DNA from: Chromatiales bacterium
GTDB taxonomy: Bacteria; Pseudomonadota; Gammaproteobacteria; Steroidobacterales; Woeseiaceae
Length of the DNA stretch: 55,803 nt
Direction: 5' to 3'
Assembly (NCBI GenBank): GCA_024679535.1
Contig: JAIBDF010000004.1
Coordinates: 1 to 55,803 of the forward strand
A program made the translations under genes and the position numbers. Each line of letters opens with the position of its first letter. Positions within the stretch are counted from its first letter, which is position 1. Shown here piece after piece: positions 1 to 10,412 of this stretch. The notes beneath the pieces are model-generated. The model was given only the letters and a program-made list of their open reading frames with translations. It did no database searches and was not told the origin of the DNA.

Positions 1-867
1 GTAGACCGGACCGTCCGGGGCAATGCTCGCCATGACATCGGCACGGCCTCCGTAGGCCGCCGCCGGCATGCCACCGCCGATGACTTTGCCAAGCGTCGTG
101 ATGTCCGGCGTGACGCCATACAGCGATTGTGCGCAACCTCGTGCGACGCGAAAACCGGTCATTACCTCGTCGAAGATCAACAGGGCGCCTGCGTTGGTGC
201 ACTCTGCGCGCAGCGTTTGATGGAAGCCCTCGACCGGCGGCACCATGTTCATGTTACCGGCAATCGGTTCGACGATGACGCAGGCGATCTGGTCGCCGAT
301 CTCCGCAAACGCTGCCTTGACTGCATCGATGTCATTGTAGGGAAGGGTAATGGTGTGTTCTGCGAGACCTGCCGGTACGCCCGGTGAACTCGGTACGCCG
401 AGCGTGAGCGCACCCGAACCCGCTTTGATCAGCAGAGAATCGGAATGGCCGTGGTAGCAGCCTTCAAACTTGAGGATCTTGTCGCGACCCGTGTGGCCGC
501 GCGCCAGGCGGATGGCGCTCATCGTCGCCTCGGTGCCCGAACTGACCATGCGCACCTTGTCGACGGACGGCAGCATTGCGCAGATTTTCTCGGCAATCCG
601 AGTCTCCAGCACGCAGGGCGCACCGAAACTAAGGCCACTCCGGGCAGTAGAAACGACGGCCTCAATCACATCCGGATGTGAATGGCCGAGGATCATGGGT
701 CCCCATGAGCCGACATAATCGATGTATTCCTTGCCGTCCTCGGACTGGACGCGGGCGCCTTTGGCGCTCTTGAAAAAGACGGGCTCCCCGCCAACGCCGG
801 CAAACGCCCGCACCGGGGAGTTCACGCCGCCAGCAATAAATTCACGGGCATCGGTGTAAAGACTCAT
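1..867 (-). CDS. hemL: glutamate-1-semialdehyde 2,1-aminomutase, C-terminus cut by window edge
   Basis: Converts glutamate-1-semialdehyde to 5-aminolevulinate, the C5 route into haem, using pyridoxal phosphate in the cytoplasm. The 289 visible codons start [20 protein letters not shown], typical of HemL, and continue through the class III aminotransferase fold. The PLP-binding lysine is K261 in the segment [12 protein letters not shown]. The start is supported by a strong GGAGG six bases before the ATG. The remaining roughly 140 residues lie beyond base 1. It is the last visible gene of the minus-strand run that starts at metK, 27 bases after the TraB/GumN gene, so it may be co-transcribed, but a separate promoter cannot be excluded. 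Family assignment is secure. Confidence 0.95.
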   Translation of the reverse strand, partial: MSLYTDAREFIAGGVNSPVRAFAGVGGEPVFFKSAKGARVQSEDGKEYIDYVGSWGPMILGHSHPDVIEAVVSTARSGLSFGAPCVLETRIAEKICAMLPSVDKVRMVSSGTEATMSAIRLARGHTGRDKILKFEGCYHGHSDSLLIKAGSGALTLGVPSSPGVPAGLAEHTITLPYNDIDAVKAAFAEIGDQIACVIVEPIAGNMNMVPPVEGFHQTLRAECTNAGALLIFDEVMTGFRVARGCAQSLYGVTPDITTLGKVIGGGMPAAAYGGRADVMASIAPDGPVY

Positions 868-894
868 GGTATTCCTCCTGAAGAGCGGCGAATC

Positions 895-1788
895 CTACCG
901 GAGTGATGCAGGCTCACTCAACTGATGAATACCGAAACCCCGTTTTTCGAGCAGGGCCGGCACACCCTGTTCCCCGACGAGGTGCAGCGCACCGACGACG
1001 ATGAGGTAGTCCCGCTCATCCTCCAGCCAGGTCGAAATGGTCTCGACCCAGCGCCGGTTGCGACTGTTGACTAGCACTTCATGCAGCGCGTCCAGGCCGG
1101 CGGTAGAGTCGAGCAGGGCGTCTTCCAGTGTTGCGGTGTCGCCGTGATGCCAGGCCTCGATCAGATCGTCGATAGACTCGCTTATGGCGGCACCTTCAGA
1201 GAGAACCTGCAAGAGCATTTCGCGCTGTGCATCGAGTGGCAGACCGTCGAGGAACGCCAGCTGTTCGTCAATGGTTTCAAGACCCTCGATGGGCTTGCCG
1301 TCAGCGGCAGCGCGCTGCGTCATGGTCATCTCCACACCCAGCGCCGGGTCGAACCCGATCCGGTACAACAACATGAGTTCGACCGTAATCGCGGCCAGCC
1401 AGGGCTCACTCTTCTCCAGCAGGTCGAGTGGAATATCGATTGCCGCTGCCGCTTCGCTCGCTGCGCCGAAAGCCTCCTCACCCATGAGATCTCGCAATGT
1501 TGTTTCGTCCTGCCGCACGCCCGCACGATTGAATGCCGCCTGCGTGTATACCGGGTCCACATCATCCATATCGATTTCCATCACGATGACGTCGGCATCG
1601 TCGTAGGCTGTATCGATAACGCCTGGCAGGGGGTGATCCTGCTCACGCAGAAGATGGATCGAACCCAGCAGGTAGATGGAGTTTGTTTCGCCGGCTATGC
1701 GCCAGAGAGTGACGGGATGATCCTGCGTGCCTGCTGCCGCGCCGCTAACCTGCGCGCACAGCGCGAGCGCGCACAGCCAGCGCATCAT
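895..1788 (-). CDS. TraB/GumN family exported protein
   Basis: A 297-residue member of the TraB/GumN family (often annotated as DUF-type polysaccharide biosynthesis GumN). The N-terminus is a signal peptide (hydrophobic residues about 3-19, ending GAAAG), so the mature protein should be periplasmic. Family hallmarks are the early GSIHLL motif near residue 43 and the C-terminal GALHLVGEQGVPALLEKRG block near 265-285; TIKI-type relatives use similar His/Glu residues as metalloproteases, but activity here is unproven. The start ATG overlaps the stop of the upstream phosphodiesterase by four bases (ATGA), implying translational coupling. Physiological role is unknown. Confidence 0.8.
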   Translation of the reverse strand: MMRWLCALALCAQVSGAAAGTQDHPVTLWRIAGETNSIYLLGSIHLLREQDHPLPGVIDTAYDDADVIVMEIDMDDVDPVYTQAAFNRAGVRQDETTLRDLMGEEAFGAASEAAAAIDIPLDLLEKSEPWLAAITVELMLLYRIGFDPALGVEMTMTQRAAADGKPIEGLETIDEQLAFLDGLPLDAQREMLLQVLSEGAAISESIDDLIEAWHHGDTATLEDALLDSTAGLDALHEVLVNSRNRRWVETISTWLEDERDYLIVVGALHLVGEQGVPALLEKRGFGIHQLSEPASLR

Positions 1789-2564
1789 TCGCTGACCCAG
1801 ACGAGCTCGGTATGAATACTGCCGTCCGCGAGCAACTCGAGCCGGCGATACGCGGGTGGGTTTTCGTCGACGGCAAAATCATCGCTGCCGCGCTGGAACT
1901 GTCTGCATGTCGACGGCGTCCCAATGATGCGTATGCCCTTGTGTTCGGCGTCGTATTCCTGGTGGACGTGACCGAATGCAGCGACACGCACTCGTTCGAG
2001 CGTGTGCAGGCGTTCGAGAAACTCGTCACCGTTCCTCAGGCCGACAGTGTCGAGCCACTTGCTGCCCATCGGTACCGGCGGGTGGTGCAGGCAAACCATC
2101 ACGTGTTTCGCTGGACTGCTGCTGACGATCTCCGCGAGGCGCTCGAATTCATCGATGGTTACGCGGCCGCCGGCATCCTCCTCTGCACAGCTATCGATGC
2201 CGACAATCAGCCAGTCGCCGATTTCTTCCCAGGCGCAATAGGAGAACGGCGGACGACAACAGACCGGACGCATAAGGTCGCGGATATCATGATTGCCCGG
2301 GATGCAGTGTACGCGGAGATCGAGCGGCAACATCAGCTCGCGAAAGCGTTCGTAGGCTTCCGGGGTGTCATCCTGAATAAGATCGCCGGTGACCAGCACG
2401 CGCTGAGCGCGCCAGTCACCGGCGATGTAATGATCAAGCACCCGTTGCAGGGTAGCGGCAGTCACGGCACCACGGAGTTCGCCGTCGGCACCGGCAAACA
2501 GATGCGGATCCGTCAGATGCAGAACCCGAAACCCGTCGTTGTTCTCTTCCGCTGTGGCTTGAAT
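1785..2564 (-). CDS. cpdA: CpdA-like metallophosphoesterase, probable ATT start codon
   Basis: Calcineurin-like phosphoesterase of the class III cyclic-nucleotide phosphodiesterase type (E. coli CpdA hydrolyses cAMP). Metal-binding motifs run in order: DPH (D19/H21), GDLIQ, GNHD, HHPP and GHVH, all present when the frame is read from an ATT at 2564-2562. The first ATG/GTG/TTG is the GTG at 2465, which would delete the DPH motif and strand beta-1. Between the ahcY stop and that GTG the only sensible start is ATT, preceded by AGGGAG with eight bases spacing, giving 259 residues and placing the motif at the same depth as in E. coli CpdA. The frame is the same as ahcY, separated by one TAG. Substrate is inferred; other nucleotides are possible. 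Confidence 0.8.
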   Translation of the reverse strand: MQATAEENNDGFRVLHLTDPHLFAGADGELRGAVTAATLQRVLDHYIAGDWRAQRVLVTGDLIQDDTPEAYERFRELMLPLDLRVHCIPGNHDIRDLMRPVCCRPPFSYCAWEEIGDWLIVGIDSCAEEDAGGRVTIDEFERLAEIVSSSPAKHVMVCLHHPPVPMGSKWLDTVGLRNGDEFLERLHTLERVRVAAFGHVHQEYDAEHKGIRIIGTPSTCRQFQRGSDDFAVDENPPAYRRLELLADGSIHTELVWVSE

Positions 2565-2576
2565 AGGCGCTACTCC

Positions 2577-3890
2577 CTAGTAGCGATAGTGCTCAGGCTT
2601 GTACGGGCCGTCTTTATCGACACCGATGTACTTGGCCTGTTCGTCAGACAGTTCAGTGACCTTGGCACCAATGCGATCAAGGTGCAAACGAGCCACTTTC
2701 TCATCGAGATGCTTCGGCAACACGTATACCTTGCGCTCGTAGTTTTCGCCGTTCTGCCACAACTCGATCTGCGCCAGCACCTGGTTGGTAAATGAGTTGG
2801 ACATGACGAAGCTCGGGTGACCGGTGCCGCAACCCAGGTTTACCAGGCGACCTTCAGCCAGCAGGATAATCCGCTTGCCGTCCGGGAAGATGACGTGGTC
2901 AACCTGTGGCTTGATGTTCTCCCACTCGTATTGATGCAGGTAGGCTACGTCGATCTCGTTGTCGAAGTGACCGATGTTGCAGATAATCGCCTGGTTCTTC
3001 ATGCGCTCCATCTGCGGCCCCGTAACAATGTGATAGTTACCCGTCGCCGTAACGACAATGTCGACCTCGTCGATGACGTCATCGAGCTGGACGACCCTAT
3101 ATCCTTCCATCGACGCCTGCAGTGCACAGATCGGGTCGATTTCAGTGATCATTACCGTCGCGCCCAGTCCGCGCAGTGATTGCGCCGAACCCTTGCCGAC
3201 GTCGCCGTAGCCACAGACAACGGCAACCTTGCCGGCGACCATTACGTCGGTCGCACGCTTAATGGCGTCAACGAGTGACTCGCGGCAACCATACAGATTG
3301 TCAAACTTGGATTTGGTGACCGAATCGTTGACGTTGAATGCCGGGCAGGCCAGCGAGCCGTCTTTCATCATGTCATAAAGGCGCTTAACGCCAGTCGTTG
3401 TTTCTTCAGACAGGCCTTTGACATTCTTCATGATCTCGGGATATTTGTCGTGCAGGATCTGTGTCAGATCGCCACCGTCATCAAGAATCATGTTTGGCTG
3501 CCAGCCATCGGGCCCATTGATCGTCTGCTCAACGCACCACCAGTATTCTTCTTCGCTCTCACCCTTCCACGCGAACACCGGAACGCCAGCGTCCGCGATC
3601 GCCGCAGCTGCGTGGTCCTGGGTCGAAAAGATGTTGCAGGACGACCAGCGGATATCGGCGCCGAGTTCCTTGAGGGTTTCGATCAGAACGGCCGTCTGGA
3701 TGGTCATGTGCAGGCAACCGGTCAAGCGCACGCCATCCAGCGGCGCCTGGCCTTTATATTCTTCGCGCAGAGCCATGAGACCGGGCATTTCCGTCTCGGC
3801 GATGGCTATTTCCTTACGGCCCCATTCGGCCAGTGAAATATCGGCTACCTTGTAGTCGTTCTGTTGTAGGGCAACGGCTTCGCTGCTCAT
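2577..3890 (-). CDS. ahcY: adenosylhomocysteinase
   Basis: Hydrolyses S-adenosylhomocysteine to homocysteine and adenosine, relieving product inhibition of methyltransferases; cytoplasmic, NAD-dependent tetramer. The 437-residue sequence shows CLHMTIQTA with the catalytic His at 61, the [11 protein letters not shown] segment (K193 and D197 of the catalytic set), the NAD-binding loop GYGDVGKG at 227-234, and the usual C-terminal KPEHYRY. Full length for the family. It follows metK by 23 bases with a good AGGAG ribosome site, and is followed in the same frame by the phosphodiesterase. The arrangement fits the SAM recycling cycle. No riboswitch was seen in the short metK-ahcY gap. Confidence 0.98.
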   Translation of the reverse strand: MSSEAVALQQNDYKVADISLAEWGRKEIAIAETEMPGLMALREEYKGQAPLDGVRLTGCLHMTIQTAVLIETLKELGADIRWSSCNIFSTQDHAAAAIADAGVPVFAWKGESEEEYWWCVEQTINGPDGWQPNMILDDGGDLTQILHDKYPEIMKNVKGLSEETTTGVKRLYDMMKDGSLACPAFNVNDSVTKSKFDNLYGCRESLVDAIKRATDVMVAGKVAVVCGYGDVGKGSAQSLRGLGATVMITEIDPICALQASMEGYRVVQLDDVIDEVDIVVTATGNYHIVTGPQMERMKNQAIICNIGHFDNEIDVAYLHQYEWENIKPQVDHVIFPDGKRIILLAEGRLVNLGCGTGHPSFVMSNSFTNQVLAQIELWQNGENYERKVYVLPKHLDEKVARLHLDRIGAKVTELSDEQAKYIGVDKDGPYKPEHYRY

Positions 3891-3913
3891 AGTGTTCTCC
3901 TGGTTAATCAGAT

Positions 3914-5071
3914 TCAGGCGACGGCGTCTTTGAGCGCGTCGGCCTTGTCAGTGCGTTCCCAGCTCAGGTCGATATCTTCCCGGCCAAAGTGTCCGTAGGC
4001 AGCCGTCTGTCGGTATATCGGCTGGATCAGATCCAGCATCGTCAGGATGCCATACGGTGTCAGATCGAAATGATAACGGATAAGCTCCGTCAACTTTGTA
4101 TCAGAAAGTTTCCCGGTGCCGAATGTGCGTACTGAGATAGATGTGGGCTCGGCTACGCCAATGGCATAGGACACCTGAATTTCGCAACGTTCGGCGAGAC
4201 CGGCCGCGACAATATTCTTTGCAACATAACGTGCAGCGTACGCGGCCGAGCGATCGACCTTGGATGGGTCCTTGCCGGAGAATGCGCCACCGCCGTGGCG
4301 GGCCGAGCCGCCGTAGGTGTCGACAATGATCTTGCGTCCGGTCAGGCCGCAGTCTCCCATCGGGCCGCCGATTTCGAAACGACCGGTGGGGTTGATGTGA
4401 TACTTCGTATCGGCGCTGACGAGGTCAGCCGGAATGATCGGCTTGATGATCTCTTCCATGACACCTTCGCGCAGATCGTCCATCGATACGTCGGGATCGT
4501 GCTGCGACGACACCACAACGGCGTCGATCGCCACCGGCTTGTTGTCCTCATAAACGAATGTCACCTGGCTCTTGGCGTCCGGGCGCAGGTACGGGAGCGT
4601 GCCGTCTTTGCGAACGTCGGCCTGGCGCTTGACGAGGCGATGCGAGTACGTGAGAGGTGCGGGCATCAGCACGTCCGTCTCGTTGGTTGCGTAGCCGAAC
4701 ATCAGGCCCTGGTCGCCGGCGCCCTGTTTTTCGGCTGATTCGCGGTCCACGCCCATGGCGATATCCGGAGATTGTTTGCCGATCGCGTTCAGGACCGCAC
4801 ACGACGCACCGTCGAAGCCCATGGCAGAGGAGTTGTAACCGATCTCCAGCACGGTATTGCGTACGATGTCTTCGATGTCGACCCAGGCTGACGTGGTGAC
4901 TTCACCGGCGACAATAGCCATGCCGGTCTTGACCATGGTCTCGACGGCCACGCGGGCTGCCTTATCCTCGGCGAGAATCGCATCGAGAATTGCATCCGAG
5001 ATCTGGTCAGAAACTTTGTCTGGATGTCCCTCGGACACAGATTCCGAGGTGAACAGGAAACTTTCACTCAT
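3914..5071 (-). CDS. metK: S-adenosylmethionine synthase
   Basis: Makes S-adenosylmethionine from methionine and ATP in the cytoplasm. The 385 residues begin with [20 protein letters not shown] (ATP/methionine site with the conserved His and Asp), followed by [12 protein letters not shown], and [19 protein letters not shown], the phosphate-binding loop, so all three MetK repeats are intact. Length matches the usual 380-400. First gene of the minus-strand run metK-ahcY-cpdA-like; the 132-base gap to the divergent tkt must hold promoters for both. I see only a weak TACAAT-like minus-strand -10 near 5104-5109 and no recognisable SAM or SAH aptamer. Confidence 0.98.
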   Translation of the reverse strand: MSESFLFTSESVSEGHPDKVSDQISDAILDAILAEDKAARVAVETMVKTGMAIVAGEVTTSAWVDIEDIVRNTVLEIGYNSSAMGFDGASCAVLNAIGKQSPDIAMGVDRESAEKQGAGDQGLMFGYATNETDVLMPAPLTYSHRLVKRQADVRKDGTLPYLRPDAKSQVTFVYEDNKPVAIDAVVVSSQHDPDVSMDDLREGVMEEIIKPIIPADLVSADTKYHINPTGRFEIGGPMGDCGLTGRKIIVDTYGGSARHGGGAFSGKDPSKVDRSAAYAARYVAKNIVAAGLAERCEIQVSYAIGVAEPTSISVRTFGTGKLSDTKLTELIRYHFDLTPYGILTMLDLIQPIYRQTAAYGHFGREDIDLSWERTDKADALKDAVA

Positions 5072-5203
5072 GATTTTCGTTGTTCCATTCTAGGGGGTGG
5101 CGCATTGTACCCTTGATGCGGCCCTCTATAACAGGGAAAATGCGCGCCTCGCGAAAGCGAAACTTTCCCTTCCAGAAAGGTCTCCGGGCCAAAGACAGGT
5201 CAA

Positions 5204-7231
5204 ATGTTACATCAAGAAAAGCATGCCGGCGAAGCGGCCCGGCGAGTCCTCGCGAATGCGATCAGGGCCTTAAGCATGGACGCCGTGCAGGCGGCAAACT
5301 CAGGCCATCCGGGCGCTCCCATGGGCATGGCGGATATCGCCGAGGTCCTGTGGCGAGATTATCTTAAACATAATCCGGCCAATCCGCGGTGGGCCGACCG
5401 TGACCGCTTCGTGCTGTCGAATGGACACGGCTCGATGCTGCTGTACAGCCTGCTGCACCTGACCGGCTACGAAGAATTTTCGATCGACCAGCTCAGGAAC
5501 TTCCGGCAACTGGGCTACAAAACCGCTGGCCACCCTGAGTACGAGGCGGGTGGCCCGGTTGAGACCACGACGGGTCCGCTGGCGCAGGGCATGACGAATG
5601 CCGTCGGCATGGCATTGGCAGAGAAGATGCTCGCCGCCGAGTTCAATCGTTCCGGGCATGACATCGTCGACCACAAGACCTGGGTCTTCCTGGGCGATGG
5701 CTGTCTTATGGAAGGCATCTCGCACGAGGCCTGCTCGCTGGCGGGTACGCTGAAGCTCGGCAAGCTCATTTGCTTCTACGATGACAACAATATTTCGATC
5801 GACGGCGAAGTGGACGCGTGGTTTACCGACGATACGGCGAAGCGCTTCGAGGCCTATGGCTGGCAGGTTATTCCGAATGTTGATGGTCATGACGCTGCTG
5901 CCATTGCGGCCGCGATCGAACAGGCAACAGCCGAGACCAACAGGCCGACGATGATCTGCTGCAAGACGATCATCGGTTTTGGTGCGCCGAACAAACAGGG
6001 AACGGCAGCGACACACGGTGCACCGCTGGGCGACGAGGAAATCGCAGCGGCCCGCAAGGAACTGGGATGGACTGCCGCGCCCTTCGATATTCCTGCCGAG
6101 GTGGCTGCGGCCTGGGATGCCACGGAGCGCGGCGCTGGTGAAGAGTCGAGCTGGAACGAAGCTTTTGCCGCTTACAATGCCGAACACCCGGAGCTCGCCG
6201 CCGATTTTGCGCGCCGCATGGCAGGCAAGCTGCCGCATGGCTGGTGCCAGCATGCGGACAAGGCCATCGCCGAGATAGACGCTGAAGCAGGCAAGATGGC
6301 TACGCGACAAGCCTCGCTGCGCGCACTCAATGCATTTGCCCCGTTCCTGCCGGAAATGGCGGGCGGCTCGGCTGACCTGACGGGTTCAAACCTGACGAAG
6401 CACGACGCGTCCACGCCGATCTCGGGCGACGACGCAAAGGGCAACTACATCTGGTTCGGCGTCCGCGAATTCGGCATGACGGCCATCTGTAATGGTCTGC
6501 GCCTGCATGGCGGCTTCATTCCCTACGCGGGCACCTTCCTGACCTTTTCAGACTACTCTCGTAATGCGCTGCGCATGGCAGCCTTGATGGGCGTGCAGAA
6601 TATTCTCGTTTTTACGCACGACTCGATCGGGCTTGGCGAAGACGGCCCGACGCACCAGCCGGTCGAACAGATGGCGTCACTGCGCCTGATGCCGAACATG
6701 AGCGTCTGGCGTCCCTGCGACACCGTCGAGACTGCGGTGGCGTGGCAGTATGCGCTCGAGAACGAGACCGGCCCGACCAGCCTCGTACTGACGCGCCAGG
6801 GCGTGCCGCACCAGCAACGCGATGCTGGGCAGATCACGGCCGCGTCCCGTGGTGGCTACGTATTGAAGGAATGTGACGGCGTGCCGAAAATCATCCTCAT
6901 CGCCACGGGTTCCGAGGTTGAGCTGGCCATGTCGGCTGCCGCCGCGCTCGCGGCGGAGGGCGTGCAGGCGCGTGTGGTGTCGATGCCGAGCACGGACGTG
7001 TTCGACATCCAGGATGAAGACTACCGCGAGTCGGTATTGCCGTCGGCTGTTACGGCGCGCGTCGCTATCGAGGCTGGCGTGACACAAGGCTGGTGGCAAT
7101 ACGTCGGTACACACGGGCGGGTTATCGGACTGGATCGCTTCGGCGAGTCGGCGCCAGCCAACGAACTTTTTGAACACTTCGGCTTCACGACCGACAATGT
7201 TGTCGCCGTCGCGAAAGACGTACTGAATTAA
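5204..7231 (+). CDS. tkt: transketolase
   Basis: Thiamine-diphosphate enzyme moving two-carbon ketol units between sugar phosphates in the pentose phosphate pathway. It has 675 residues, the usual bacterial length. Visible motifs: [21 protein letters not shown] at the N-terminus, the ThDP/Mg signature starting GDG at 164-166 and ending NN at 195-196, the pyrimidine-domain stretch [12 protein letters not shown], and [19 protein letters not shown] with catalytic histidines. The chosen ATG gives a short leader before the conserved ANAIRAL block and has AGG upstream. It heads a tkt-gap-pgk set with 16- and 22-base gaps, an arrangement that is common in proteobacteria and links pentose phosphate and lower glycolysis. 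Confidence 0.98.
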   Translation: MLHQEKHAGEAARRVLANAIRALSMDAVQAANSGHPGAPMGMADIAEVLWRDYLKHNPANPRWADRDRFVLSNGHGSMLLYSLLHLTGYEEFSIDQLRNFRQLGYKTAGHPEYEAGGPVETTTGPLAQGMTNAVGMALAEKMLAAEFNRSGHDIVDHKTWVFLGDGCLMEGISHEACSLAGTLKLGKLICFYDDNNISIDGEVDAWFTDDTAKRFEAYGWQVIPNVDGHDAAAIAAAIEQATAETNRPTMICCKTIIGFGAPNKQGTAATHGAPLGDEEIAAARKELGWTAAPFDIPAEVAAAWDATERGAGEESSWNEAFAAYNAEHPELAADFARRMAGKLPHGWCQHADKAIAEIDAEAGKMATRQASLRALNAFAPFLPEMAGGSADLTGSNLTKHDASTPISGDDAKGNYIWFGVREFGMTAICNGLRLHGGFIPYAGTFLTFSDYSRNALRMAALMGVQNILVFTHDSIGLGEDGPTHQPVEQMASLRLMPNMSVWRPCDTVETAVAWQYALENETGPTSLVLTRQGVPHQQRDAGQITAASRGGYVLKECDGVPKIILIATGSEVELAMSAAAALAAEGVQARVVSMPSTDVFDIQDEDYRESVLPSAVTARVAIEAGVTQGWWQYVGTHGRVIGLDRFGESAPANELFEHFGFTTDNVVAVAKDVLN

Positions 7232-7247
7232 AACTGGAGAAACCACA

Positions 7248-8261
7248 ATGGCAATAAAGATCGGCATCAACGGCTACGGCCGCATCGGGCGTAATATCGT
7301 ACGCGCAATCCATGAGTACGGTCGCACCAGCGAGTTCGATGTCGTCGCGCTGAATGATCTCGGTGATGCTGAGACCAATGCGCACCTGACCCGTTACGAC
7401 ACAGCGCACGGCAAGTTCAATGGCACAGTCGAGGTTGACGGTGGCGACATCATCGTGAACGGCGACCGTATCAAGGTATTTGCCGAACGCGACCCGGCCA
7501 AGCTCCCGTGGGGCGAGCTCGGTGTGGACGTTGTGTTCGAGTGCACGGGCCTGTTCCGTACGGCTGAGACGGCCGGCAAGCACATCGCAGGTGGCGCCAA
7601 GAAAGTCGTAATTTCTGCGCCGGGCGGTGCCGGTATCGAGAAAACGATCGTCTACGGGGTGAATGACAACATCCTTACCGCCGACGATCAGATCATTTCG
7701 AATGCATCCTGCACGACCAACTGTCTTGCACCGCTCGTCAAGCCATTGCTTGATTCTATTGGTGTCGAGCACGGCATCATGACGACGATTCACGCGTACA
7801 CAAACGATCAGGTCCTGACTGACGTTTACCACTCGGACCTGCGCCGCGCGCGTTCCGGGACCATGTCGCAGATCCCGACGAGCACGGGTGCGGCCAAGGC
7901 CGTTGGCCTGGTACTCCCCGAGCTGAACGGCAAGCTGGACGGTTTTTCGATGCGCGTTCCGACGATCAACGTTTCGGCCGTTGACCTGACCTTTGTGCCG
8001 TCACGTGCAACCACCGTTGAAGAAGTCAACGCCGTCATCAAGGCCGCAAGTGAAGGCGCGCTCAAGGGCATCCTCGCATACACCGAGGAGCCGCTGGTAT
8101 CCAGCGACTTCAACCATGACCCGGCCTCATCGACGCTGGACGCTGGTCTGACCAAGGTCATCGACGGCACGCTGGTGAAGGTAGTGTCCTGGTACGACAA
8201 CGAGTGGGGCTTCTCGAATCGTATGCTCGACACGACAGTCGCGCTGATGAACGCGAAGTAG
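7248..8261 (+). CDS. gap: type I glyceraldehyde-3-phosphate dehydrogenase
   Basis: Oxidises and phosphorylates glyceraldehyde-3-phosphate to 1,3-bisphosphoglycerate. 337 residues with the Rossmann start [17 protein letters not shown], the catalytic cysteine C155 in SNASCTTNC, and the partner histidine H182 in IHAYTNDQ. The C-terminus [14 protein letters not shown] is typical. A related enzyme, erythrose-4-phosphate dehydrogenase (Epd), often sits beside pgk and tkt in gammaproteobacteria and shares this fold; sequence reading alone does not fully separate the two, and a dual role with tkt/pgk is possible. Ribosome site GGAG precedes the ATG; 16 bases after tkt. Confidence 0.92.
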   Translation: MAIKIGINGYGRIGRNIVRAIHEYGRTSEFDVVALNDLGDAETNAHLTRYDTAHGKFNGTVEVDGGDIIVNGDRIKVFAERDPAKLPWGELGVDVVFECTGLFRTAETAGKHIAGGAKKVVISAPGGAGIEKTIVYGVNDNILTADDQIISNASCTTNCLAPLVKPLLDSIGVEHGIMTTIHAYTNDQVLTDVYHSDLRRARSGTMSQIPTSTGAAKAVGLVLPELNGKLDGFSMRVPTINVSAVDLTFVPSRATTVEEVNAVIKAASEGALKGILAYTEEPLVSSDFNHDPASSTLDAGLTKVIDGTLVKVVSWYDNEWGFSNRMLDTTVALMNAK

Positions 8262-8283
8262 GCAAAGAAAGTAAGGAACCAGC

Positions 8284-9456
8284 ATGGCTGTCATCAAAAT
8301 GTCCGACGTTGATCTGTCGGGCAAGCGTGTTCTCATTCGCGAGGACCTGAACGTCCCCGTCGCTGACGGGGTGGTGACGAGCGCTGCTCGCATCCAGGCT
8401 GCGTTACCAACGGTAAAAGCAGCACTCGCAGCGAATGCCGCAGTCATGCTGGTGTCCCACCTCGGTCGCCCGACCGAGGGTCAGCCCGACGAAAAATTCT
8501 CACTGCAGCCGGTGGCTGATCATCTTGGTCAACTGCTCGGTCGCGAGGTGCCGCTCGTCAGGGACTGGATCGATGGTGTCGAAGTGGCTCCGGGCAATGT
8601 GGTTCTGCTTGAGAATGTGCGTTTTCTCGAAGGTGAGAAAAAGTGCGACGACACACTGGCGAGGAAAATGGCCGCCCTGTGCGACGTGTTCGTCATGGAT
8701 GCTTTCGGTACGGCACATCGTGCGCAGGCGAGCACCTATGGTGTGGCTGAGCATGCGCCTGTCGCGTGCGCAGGTCCATTGCTTGCCGCTGAGCTGGAGG
8801 CACTCGCCAAGGCGATGGACAATCCTGCTCGCCCGTTTGTTGCCATTGTCGGTGGGTCGAAGGTTTCAACCAAGCTGACCGTACTCGATACGCTGGCCGA
8901 TGTGGTTGACTGCCTGATCGTTGGTGGCGGAATTGCCAATACGTTTATCGCTGCCGATGGCCACGCCGTCGGCAAATCGCTTTACGAAGCGGACATGCTC
9001 GATACGGCTCGCGCGCTTGCGGGAAATAGCGAAGATCGCGCTGAAATTCCGGTACCGAGCGACGTGGTCTGTGCCAAAGAGTTTTCAGCTGATGCCATGG
9101 CGACCATCAAGGCGGTTGACGCCGTTGCGGCAGATGACATGATCCTCGATATTGGTCCGGAAACGGCGGCGCGCTTTGCTGCGATTCTCAAGGATGCGGG
9201 GACGATTATCTGGAACGGCCCGGTTGGCGTTTTCGAGTTTGATGCGTTTGGTGAAGGCACAAAGTTGATCGCTGATGCAATAGCGGCAAGCAGCGCGTTT
9301 TCTGTTGCAGGCGGTGGTGACACGCTCGCGGCCATCGACAAGTACGGTGTACGCGACGGGATTTCCTACATCTCGACGGGCGGGGGCGCTTTCCTCGAGT
9401 TTGTCGAAGGAAAAACCCTTCCCGCGGTCGCCATGCTTGAGAAGCGGGGCGGCTAA
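8284..9456 (+). CDS. pgk: phosphoglycerate kinase
   Basis: Transfers phosphate from 1,3-bisphosphoglycerate to ADP. The 390-residue protein starts with the conserved [17 protein letters not shown], contains SHLGRP near residue 58-63, the [10 protein letters not shown] hinge region, and the C-terminal nucleotide motif [14 protein letters not shown]. Length is normal. It follows gap by 22 bases and is the last gene of the tkt-gap-pgk run. In many relatives pyk follows directly; here three minus-strand genes occupy the space before pyk at 13222. Confidence 0.98.
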   Translation: MAVIKMSDVDLSGKRVLIREDLNVPVADGVVTSAARIQAALPTVKAALAANAAVMLVSHLGRPTEGQPDEKFSLQPVADHLGQLLGREVPLVRDWIDGVEVAPGNVVLLENVRFLEGEKKCDDTLARKMAALCDVFVMDAFGTAHRAQASTYGVAEHAPVACAGPLLAAELEALAKAMDNPARPFVAIVGGSKVSTKLTVLDTLADVVDCLIVGGGIANTFIAADGHAVGKSLYEADMLDTARALAGNSEDRAEIPVPSDVVCAKEFSADAMATIKAVDAVAADDMILDIGPETAARFAAILKDAGTIIWNGPVGVFEFDAFGEGTKLIADAIAASSAFSVAGGGDTLAAIDKYGVRDGISYISTGGGAFLEFVEGKTLPAVAMLEKRGG

Positions 9457-9661
9457 GCGGGTTCCGACTCTCCCTCTGCATTGAGGCTGAAACGAATATT
9501 TTCTTCCCCGGACGCCGATGTGATGCCAATGGAGCGCAGCCATTTTTCCGCAGCAGCATTTCTGCGCGTGTGCCCCAAATGACTGCGCACTCGGCAGCCC
9601 CTTCTGGTAAGACAGGTCTGTATGCCTTGGGAGGAGTCAATGCCCCTCGGCAACTGCGCAG

Positions 9662-10342
9662 CTAGCTAATTGCGTTGACCAGGGCCTTAGCAACAGCTTC
9701 GGACGATCCTGGGTTTTGCCCTGTAATAATCAAACCATCGACAACTGCCAAAGGGTTCCAGTCGTCGACCTTTTGATACAACCCGCCCATCGAAATGAGT
9801 TGATCTTCGACTAGATACGGCACGACATCCGTCAATTCGACCGCGGCTTCTTCAGAATTACTGAAGCCCGTTACCTGTTTGCCTTTGACCAGAGGCTCGC
9901 CATTTTCGTCCCTGGCGTTGAGCAACACTGCGGGCGCATGGCATACGGCCGCCACGGGTTTGTGAGCTGCAATGAATCCCTCAATTAGTGCGATCGAATT
10001 AGGGTCACTGTAAAGGTCCCACAATGGACCATGACCGCCCGGATAAAAAACAGCATCAAAATCGTCTACTTTTACTTCGCCCAATTTGGCCGTGTTCGCC
10101 AAATCGTTCTGGGCAGACGGATCATCGTCAAATCGCCGCGTTGCATCGGTTTGAAAATCAGGCTCGTGACTTTTTGGGTCAAGCGGCGGTTTACCACCTT
10201 TCGGGGAGGCCAGGGTAACCTGCGCGCCTGCATCTTTCAGGTGGTAGTAAGGGCTGGCAAATTCCTCCAGCCAGAAGCCAGTTTTTTTGCCGGTGTCACC
10301 CAGTTGATCGTGCGAGGTCAAGACAATGAGTACGTTCATCAA
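9662..10342 (-). CDS. DJ-1/PfpI family protein (Hsp31-like glutamine amidotransferase fold)
   Basis: 226-residue protein of the type 1 glutamine amidotransferase-like, DJ-1/PfpI superfamily. The nucleophile elbow is AAVCHAPA with C134-H135, and E26 in TGFWLEEF matches the family's acidic partner, the arrangement seen in Hsp31-type glyoxalase III/deglycase enzymes. PGGHG near 101-105 forms the oxyanion side. Probably cytoplasmic; likely detoxifies reactive aldehydes such as methylglyoxal, which would fit its position beside glycolytic genes, but that link is inference. It is the downstream-most gene of three accessory minus-strand genes between pgk and pyk. Confidence 0.85.
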   Translation of the reverse strand: MMNVLIVLTSHDQLGDTGKKTGFWLEEFASPYYHLKDAGAQVTLASPKGGKPPLDPKSHEPDFQTDATRRFDDDPSAQNDLANTAKLGEVKVDDFDAVFYPGGHGPLWDLYSDPNSIALIEGFIAAHKPVAAVCHAPAVLLNARDENGEPLVKGKQVTGFSNSEEAAVELTDVVPYLVEDQLISMGGLYQKVDDWNPLAVVDGLIITGQNPGSSEAVAKALVNAIS

Positions 10343-10412
10343 TTAGCTCCAATAGGCGTTATGTCAGTTTGTGCAACCGGCTATATGGAGCATAGCAGTC
10401 ATTGGGCGCTCG

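Noticed and set aside
1812-2795. 327-codon plus-strand open frame opposite cpdA-like and ahcY
   Set aside because: Spans the junction of two recognised minus-strand genes and has no family features.
3891-3913. SAH or SAM riboswitch before ahcY or metK
   Set aside because: The metK-ahcY gap is 23 bases and the 132 bases upstream of metK have no recognisable aptamer fold.
9453-9653. Possible 66-residue minus-strand gene (TTG start) between pgk and the DJ-1/PfpI gene
   Set aside because: It reads tolerably (ending NAAEKWL-type then [11 protein letters not shown]) but overlaps pgk's end, has a TTG start and no known family; could be a remnant, but support is too thin to list.
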